Translations under genes and position numbers: made by a program | Source of the DNA: Bombus terrestris | Taxonomy: Eukaryota; Arthropoda; Insecta; Hymenoptera; Apidae | Length of the DNA stretch: 64,000 bases | Reading direction: 5' to 3' | NCBI RefSeq assembly: GCF_910591885.1 | Contig: NC_063271.1 | Location: forward strand, 6,999,001 to 7,063,000 | The notes under the pieces: generated by a model | Seen by the model: only the letters and a program-made list of their open reading frames with translations | What the model was told of the DNA's origin: nothing | Database searches by the model: none | Shown here: in pieces, positions 57,498 to 64,000 of the stretch | How positions within the stretch are numbered: position 1 is the first letter of the stretch | How the letters are laid out: each line of letters opens with the position of its first letter

Positions 57498-59404
57498 AAT
57501 CTGGAAGACATTAATTTATCAGATAAAATATGAAATGAAAAATACTCTTAAGATATATTACTTTATCATATATACCATAAATTGAAACTTACATTTTTAA
57601 ATATAATAAAAAATCAATTTAAGATTGAAACTTAAAAGAAGTTAAGGTAACTATATAATATTACGCAATAATGAAAAGAAAACAGTTTCTTTATATTGTA
57701 AAGCAGAGCAGACCCTTGAGATTTCTTAGGAATTATCAATAATGACCCTATATAAACTATTGACCCCTAATAAACAGATAGAATTCTTCTTCCAATGTTA
57801 TTACTACATTTTTTAATATATTTGCTTAATCTGTATTTCGCAACTGATTTCATCATTACATCCCTGATTTTATACATACTGATATTGATTACGTAGAAAA
57901 TATTTACAAGTTAATCTTGCCATTTGATGCAATATTGTAAAATATATTAGTAAATAATTATTTTAATGTAATCGTAATCAGAATTATAGCAATCATGAAA
58001 TATGTAAAAAAGAGGGAGAAAGAAGGTAAGTTTTTTCTTCAATTTATAATATACAGATTTTACTATCTAAAACTTAATATATTCTTTTTTTATAATACAC
58101 ATACGCGTACGTGCATGGTTGTGTGTATGTATGTAAATCATTGGAACAATAACGTATTCAATATGAAAAAATTATAAATGATGAGTATCTCATTTTGAAG
58201 ATGATTATAATAATAATTTTACCAATTTGTTCAATATTCAATCAATTGAAGAAATTAAGTTTGTAATTCTATTACAATTGCAATCTTTTTATCAGAGACT
58301 GTACCTACTTGTTGAATATGATCCTTGACGCTGTAATAACAAATGTAAAAAATAAATTACATCTAAATTTTTTTCATATTATTTCTCTTATGACTAAATT
58401 TATTTTATTGCGTTACTTTAATGGATTATCATTGGATTCGATCACTCTATCAAAACATTTTCATTCAAGTATACAAATTTGAAACTATGTATTCATACAT
58501 ACCACGTGCGTCAGAAGTTTGAGCCTTCGGGTCTGTCAGCTTGAATAAGATTCACAAGAGATGTTTCTCGACTGGCTTTAGAAATACGAATGAATATGCT
58601 GGTCAATGGAAATTTGTTTTTAACTGGAGGGGTTAGCTTCTTTAGTTATTATCTTACTTTTAAATTCTTTGACTGCTTGCTTTCATTTATTAAAATATCG
58701 GATGTAACTTGCTAAAGTTTTATAAAAGATCGATTATAGTCTACCGTTTAATCAATATATCTACGCGTACATTAAATTTAGCTAAGTGATTATTATTTTT
58801 TAATTTGTCATTATAAATGATTTTATAGCTATTTCAATTTCTTTTTGATATAAATTAAACTTTCAGTAATCAAATCATAGAAATCCAAGCTTATATAATG
58901 ATAACAATATATTATAGCATCATGTTGTTTATAAGAACTTTCTTTTTCATGATCGAGCTGTTTATGATTGATGATTAATCTTATTATGACTTTTTAGTAT
59001 ATCAATTTATATTTATGACACGTGACATGTCATTTCTAAAGAACTTTTAAAGCTAATTTATATGTTTAAAATAAGCATGATATTAGTGTTATGTATCCCT
59101 ATAGCATTCGATAATTTTGTCAGTTTTTAAAATAGCAAAGTTTATTCAAACTCCTTAGATTTGATTAAGATTCCTTGAATTAGAGCATTTGGTTTTTTTG
59201 TGATCTCTTCAAGAATTTTTCTTCATATGATACACGCGATATTCATAGATCTAACATGTAACTTATATAAAGATCATTTATAAATTTACACCAATCAAGC
59301 GAAGCAAAGTTTTGAAAGAGGGGATCATTAAAGATCGTTAATCGTATGGGAATTGAGAAGTTACGAATACGAAGTATTTGCTAAGTGGATCGAAGACAGA
59401 AAAC
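57498..59404. promoter_or_regulatory. divergent PPAT / PAICS spacer
   Basis: A 1.9-kb spacer between the two purine-gene start codons. It probably holds both promoters. It includes a possible alternative PAICS first exon at 57995-58025 (separate entry) and otherwise AT-rich DNA without a recognisable gene. Confidence 0.55.
57995..58025 (+). other. possible alternative first coding exon of PAICS
   Basis: An ATG followed by ten codons (MKYVKKREKE plus one base) ends at a strong donor, GAAG|GTAAGT. Its phase is the one required by the PAICS exon at 60210, where the phase-1 acceptor would continue with EYKCGKLI. The context is otherwise non-coding. It would give PAICS a basic N-terminal extension and a start only about 500 bases from the PPAT start. 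Confidence 0.35.
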
Positions 59405-62154
59405 ATGAAAGGTAAGTATCTACTACAAAGTGCATTACATTTATAAAAGAAAAATGAGTAAAATATGATTTTAAAAAGATGAAATGACTTTTTTTTGGTT
59501 TAATCTATGTATTAGAAATATAAGTTAGAAAGTATTTTATTTTATTTTCGACATTGGAGATTTATATTCATCTTCCAGACAAGTATCTTTTATATGTTTG
59601 TCTGTTCGAATAGATAAAGAATACAAAATACATAATAAATAAAATATGCAGACATATAATTTATATTTTAAAAATGTAATCACACGTGATTATAATATTT
59701 CATTAAAGATTATTGCTTCTATTAGATATATAAATTGTCTATTTCGTTGTTTTCATCTAATTGAAAAAAAATTACAATTAATATGTTTTTTTAATAGTAT
59801 CACTTAATCGTTTAATATTCATAATATTTTAACCACAATACAAAACGATATATACGGTACGATATATATGGTGCGATATATACGGTACGGATGTATGAAA
59901 TATTATGGAATGCTTTCATAATCTATATATCTTATATATATTCTTAAATGGACAAATTTTATAGTTTGTGTTCAATAATATACAAATTATTTTATCTTTA
60001 TATGGCTCATTTACTTAAATATTCATATTTCTAAATCCTACAATTTAATATCATACCATATTAATTATATTAATTTTATTTAATTTACATTAAAACTGAA
60101 ATGATATTATTTAATGTTAAATTTTTATTAGATATAATAATTTGTTTTCTGTAAGAGGTTTTATCTCTTTCAATAGCTTATATAATATAAATAATTTTTA
60201 TATCATTAGAATATAAGTGTGGGAAACTCATAATTGAAGGAAAAACCAAAAAGGTTTATGAAGTTCTAAATGATTCTACTTTATGTCTCTTACAAAGTAA
60301 GGATCGTATTACTGCTGGAGATGGTGAAAAATCTCATTATTTAAAAGGGAAAGCTGCAATTAGTACAGCTACTACAGCTAAAGTTTTTCAATTGTTAAAT
60401 GAAGCTGGAATAAAAACTGCATTTATTGAAGTGGTAAATGACACTGCTTTTATTGCACAAAAATGTGAAATGGTCCCAATAGAATGGATCACTAGAAGAT
60501 TGGCTACAGGCAGTTTTTTAAAAAGGCATCAAGGTATAATAATAATTACTGTAATTACAAAGTTATATATAGATGTTTATTATTTGTGTTACTTTGTTTT
60601 AATCTTTATTGCTTAGAAGTTCCTGAAGGATATAGATTTAATCCACCATTACAAGAAACATTCTTTAAAGATGATGCCAATCATGATCCACAATGGTCAG
60701 AGGAACAAATTATTTCTATTGGTTTTAAGTTGAATGAACTTTTAATAGGGAAAGATGAATTTGATATTATGCAACGTACTGCACTTGTTGTATTTGAGGT
60801 TTTAGAAAGGGCATGGGCAACTAGAGATTGTGCTCTTATTGATATGAAAATAGAATTTGGAGTGAACATAAATGGTGAAATTATGGTAGCAGATATAATT
60901 GACAGTGACTCTTGGAGACTTTGGCCATCTGGTGATAAAAGATTGATGAAAGATAAACAGGTATTTGATGTAGTTATCCTGCAAATAAAGGTATGATATT
61001 TTTTTAACTTAATTTCATTACCTTTGCTTTGTAGGTATATAGAAATTTGAATACTGTAACTCAAGAAGATTTGGATACAGTAAAACGTAATTTTAAATGG
61101 GTAGCAGATCAACTTGACTTTCTCATTCCACCAGCTAGGAGTCTTGTTGTTATTTTAATGGGGTCACCTTCTGATGTAGATCATTGTAAAAAAATAGCAG
61201 AACATGCAAAGTCTTTAGGTTTAAAGGTTCAACTTCGTGTATGCAGTGCCCATAAAGGCACTCAAGAAACATTGCGTATTCTTGCAGAATACGAAGGTAC
61301 TTATGAAAAGGTACATATACTATCAGTTTAAAAAATGAATGGATTATAATTTTTATATTATATTTTAGAGATTTTATAATTTATATTTTGATAAACTTGT
61401 AGTTATATAAAATAAAATATCGTATATTTTGATATTTATACGTATATAAAAATATGTTAGAGGTATTTACACTCATTTAAATAACGAATAATAATTACAA
61501 GAATAACAGCAATAATAGTCTATTTACTGCATTAAATACAGTAAATAAATATTGTATTTAAATACACTATGTGTACTACATACTGTATTTAATACAGTAA
61601 ATAAAGTATCAACAATATTTGAATTCATAATAAATTGAATATCACTTGGACGTATATTGCGAAGTCGTTTAATCACGAAAACATAATGATAAAACTACTG
61701 ATATTGACAAATATGTGCTGTTTATTTTTGAATTATCACAAGTTTTTCTTCTCTCTTCTAGGTGGTGTTAATAGCTGTAGCAGGGAGAAGTAATGGATTG
61801 GGTCCAGTACTCTCTGGAAACACAGCTCTGCCTGTTATTAATTGCCCACCTTTCAATAATATTAATATTTCACAAGATTTATGGTCGTCTATTAATGTTC
61901 CATCAGGTGAATTCTCGACTGTAATTTAATCATGCTATCAGTTTTTGTTATAAGAACATTATTAAATAGAATTTACTAAATTTCCAGGGATTGGATGCAC
62001 CACAGTTGCTTATCCTGAAAGTGCAGCATTATCGGCCGCTCAAATTCATGCATTACATGACCATATGGTTTGGGCACGTCTACGAGTAAAGCAGTTGATA
62101 AATTACATTACTTTAAAGCAAGCTGATGTTAAACTAAAAAATCTTGTTATATAA
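59405..62154 (+). CDS. Paics: PAICS, SAICAR synthase / AIR carboxylase
   Basis: A bifunctional purine-synthesis enzyme: AIR carboxylation and then SAICAR formation. Exons in phase: 59405-59411 (MK plus one base), 60210-60533, 60617-60960, 61035-61310, 61762-61906 and 61988-62154, giving 420 residues, the normal animal length. The N-terminal SAICAR synthetase part has IIEGKTKKVYEV, LQSKDRITAGDG, PIEWITRRLATGSFLKRH, KDDANHDPQWSEEQI and IDSDSWRLWPSGD. The C-terminal PurE-type carboxylase has LVVILMGSPSDVDHCKKIAE, CSAHKGTQETLRI and AVAGRSNGLGPVLSGNTALP. The seven-base first coding exon was chosen by its GTAAGTATC donor and matching phase. The first intron is about 800 bases. Confidence 0.96.
59412..60209. 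other. first intron of PAICS
   Basis: A 798-base AT-rich intron. At 59846-59890 a phrase like GATATATACGGTAC occurs three times in tandem with small changes. No other feature is seen. Confidence 0.75.
61311..61761. other. PAICS intron with short repeats
   Basis: A 451-base intron. ATTAAATACAGTAAATAAAT at about 61532 and TTTAATACAGTAAATAAAG at about 61588 form a direct repeat. Part of it pairs with TACTGCATTTAAT-like words, so the segment can fold back on itself. Confidence 0.7.
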
Positions 62155-62665
62155 TATATTGTGTCAAAATTTAATATTACAACTTTACAACTTAATTGTA
62201 CACATTACATTGTAAACAACTAATTAAGCAATTGTTTATACAAGTTTATACAAATCAATGTAAGATAAATACCTTAAAGCTCTTAATTTCATTTAATGTA
62301 AATTTCCTATGATATTTATGTTACTATATATATATTTGTGGTATTTGGGCTATCATTTATATTTGAGTAATCAGTTCGTGAATGAATTTTATTTTACATA
62401 AATGTTTGTACTAGCCCTTTTTGTGTATACCGTGTTATTGTTTTTCTTAGTTATCCTTTATTGGTTACAAGTATATAATATTCATTTATTCACATTTAAA
62501 CAAATTTACGAATAAAATAAAAATATGCATAATTTTGTATGCAATCATCTTTTATGTATTATATACTTAATCTGAAACAAAAAAACTTGAATGATTATTT
62601 TGTATCGAACATGTCAATAAAATTATATTAAATCAGTCAGTATACATATTACACACACTTTATCA
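62155..62665. other. convergent 3' spacer, PAICS / XPNPEP3
   Basis: AT-rich untranslated and intergenic DNA. AATAAAAT at about 62513 on the plus strand is a plausible poly(A) signal. No gene. Confidence 0.5.
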
Positions 62666-64000
62666 TTACAAATGTTGACTCGCTAAAGCTTCAATTTTGA
62701 TAATTTCTTTTGGACAGTTTTCCGTTAAATTTATTGGACCATTTTCTGTTATTAAAATATCATCTTCAATACGAACAGCTAAGCCATAAAATTCTGATGG
62801 TGCAAATCGATTTTTATGATTAATATATATTCCTATAAATGATAAAAAGTAAAGTTATTTTAAGTGTTATAAATAAATTAATGTTTCCCAAGATATATTA
62901 CCAGGTTCCACTGTGACTATCATTCCTGGTTGAAGCTTCAGACTCCTAGAAATCTTCCCAGTGTCGTGTACATCCATCCCCAAATAATGGCTTACATGAT
63001 GTGGGCAATAAGTGTAAACCGCAGAAAATAATTCGTTTTTATTCAAATGTTTTGGTATTAGACCACTTTCTTGTAATCTTTTGCCTAATAAAAAGCACAT
63101 ATCATGATATAATTGATCTAACGATGGTAATTCTTTTAGTTTATGAATTAAAATATTTTGAACATCCAGTACTATGTCATATAAGACTTTTTGTTCTTGA
63201 GTAAATGTTCCATTAATTGGCCATGTTCTGGTTACATCAGATGAATAACCATGATATTCACAACCTAATAAAAATTTTAAAGAATAAAGGTACAATGAAG
63301 AATAAAATATTTGTCATCTATAAATATGCTAACAAACCTGCATCCATCAAAACCATATCTCCATCTTTAATTATTTGATTGTTAGTAATATAATGGATAA
63401 TATTAGCATTGTTACCCGCAGCAACAACTGGTGGATATGCTAAAAATTCTGCACCATTCATTCTACATTCATAATCCACAGTTGCAAACAGATGATGCTC
63501 ACTCATTTTAGGTTTTGATATTTCTATAGTTTTAGATATTGCTGCTGATATAATTTCACAACTCTTTCTCATTAAATCTATTTCAGATTGTGATTTAATT
63601 AATCTGATTTTATGTATTATATTTGTTGGAGAAACAACCATTTGACCACTTGTTACTTTCATTAATTCACATAATTTATTGTGTAAATTAGGTTGTGCTA
63701 CATCAACATTGTCATACCAAATAGTACTTTTTTTATTTTCATTCATAAAAGAAACAAAAAATTGTTCGAACTCTGTTACTGGAAATGCTTCATCAACACC
63801 AAACATTTTAGGTGCTATCTCAATTCCAGTTTTAGGGCCATCCCATAGTTCAGAATGTTCATCTTGTTGTGTTAAAAATAAGGTAGTTACAAAGTTTTCA
63901 TTTTTTGCTGTAATTATCAAAATACTATTGGCTTCTTGACAACCAGTAAAATACAAAAAGTCCGTATTTTGACGAAAAACATACGGAATTTTGTCAGACA
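62666..64000 (-). CDS. XPNPEP3: Xaa-Pro aminopeptidase 3, mitochondrial (partial, 5' end outside)
   Basis: A metallo-aminopeptidase of the M24B family (APP3/Icp55 type) that trims N-termini of imported mitochondrial proteins. Exons seen are 62666-62832, 62902-63264 and 63338 to the window edge. The frame continues beyond 64000, reading DKIPYVFRQNTDFLYFTGCQ at the edge, so the leader and N-terminus are missing here. The pita-bread catalytic domain shows the expected metal ligands: Asp in GDMVLMDAGCEYHGYSSDVT (two), His in HHVSHYLGMDVHDTG, Glu in MIVTVEPG, and Glu in LAVRIEDDILIT. The C-terminus ends EALASQHL. The blocks FLYFTG and IKSQSEIDLMRKS also fit APP3 better than the cytosolic XPNPEP1. 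Confidence 0.93.

Noticed and set aside
1..64000. tRNA, rRNA, CRISPR arrays, bacterial-type operons or integrated viral genes
   Set aside because: None seen by eye. A cloverleaf or covariance search would be needed to exclude small RNA genes firmly.

Overview
The window is nuclear DNA of an insect. I infer Hymenoptera, probably a bee. The reasons are AT-rich sequence with CpG-rich islands, many introns of roughly 70-150 bases with standard GT-AG ends, and insect-type versions of every protein family recognised. No prokaryotic, viral or plasmid genes are seen. All gene models were built by eye from conserved protein blocks and phase-consistent splice sites.

Region 1 (1 to about 14 kb) is CpG-rich and nearly gene-free. 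It holds one developmental regulator, the single-coding-exon bHLH gene net/ATOH8 (9109-10641). Around it lie microsatellites, old dispersed repeats and probably untranslated upstream exons. Region 2 (14.5-21.5 kb) has a MAGE-domain gene (NSMCE3-like) and a slowpoke-binding-protein (Slob) pseudokinase gene, both on the plus strand. Region 3 (22.9-28.8 kb) has Caf1-55/RBBP4 (minus), head to head with a CAMLG/GET2-like gene (plus), then TFAM (minus). Region 4 (28.8-46.6 kb) has an orphan SIAH-like RING gene (plus), SMG7 (minus) head to head with NUBPL (plus), sulfiredoxin (plus) and ATF6 (minus, eight coding exons). Region 5 (46.6-54.7 kb) has SDA1 (minus, nine coding exons) with an intronless ORC5 gene nested in its second intron on the same strand. 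It is followed by a GTF3C6/TFIIIC35-like gene (plus). Region 6 (55-64 kb) has PPAT (minus) and PAICS (plus), two de novo purine synthesis enzymes arranged head to head, and then a mitochondrial Xaa-Pro aminopeptidase 3 gene (minus) that runs off the window end.

Most genes after 14 kb are housekeeping genes packed as divergent pairs. Functional themes are chromatin and DNA replication or repair (Caf1-55, ORC5, NSMCE3), mitochondrial upkeep (TFAM, NUBPL, XPNPEP3), RNA and ribosome biology (SMG7, SDA1, GTF3C6), stress response (ATF6, sulfiredoxin), tail-anchored protein insertion (CAMLG) and purine synthesis (PPAT, PAICS). The most interesting observations are: the nested same-strand ORC5; a long inverted-repeat element filling an SDA1 intron up to its splice donor; a GTF3C6 reading frame whose apparent membrane segment is better read as a 72-base in-frame intron; a second possible PAICS first exon inside the PPAT-PAICS spacer; a piggyBac-like short element; and a perfect 24-bp palindrome. 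No convincingly new multi-gene system was found.
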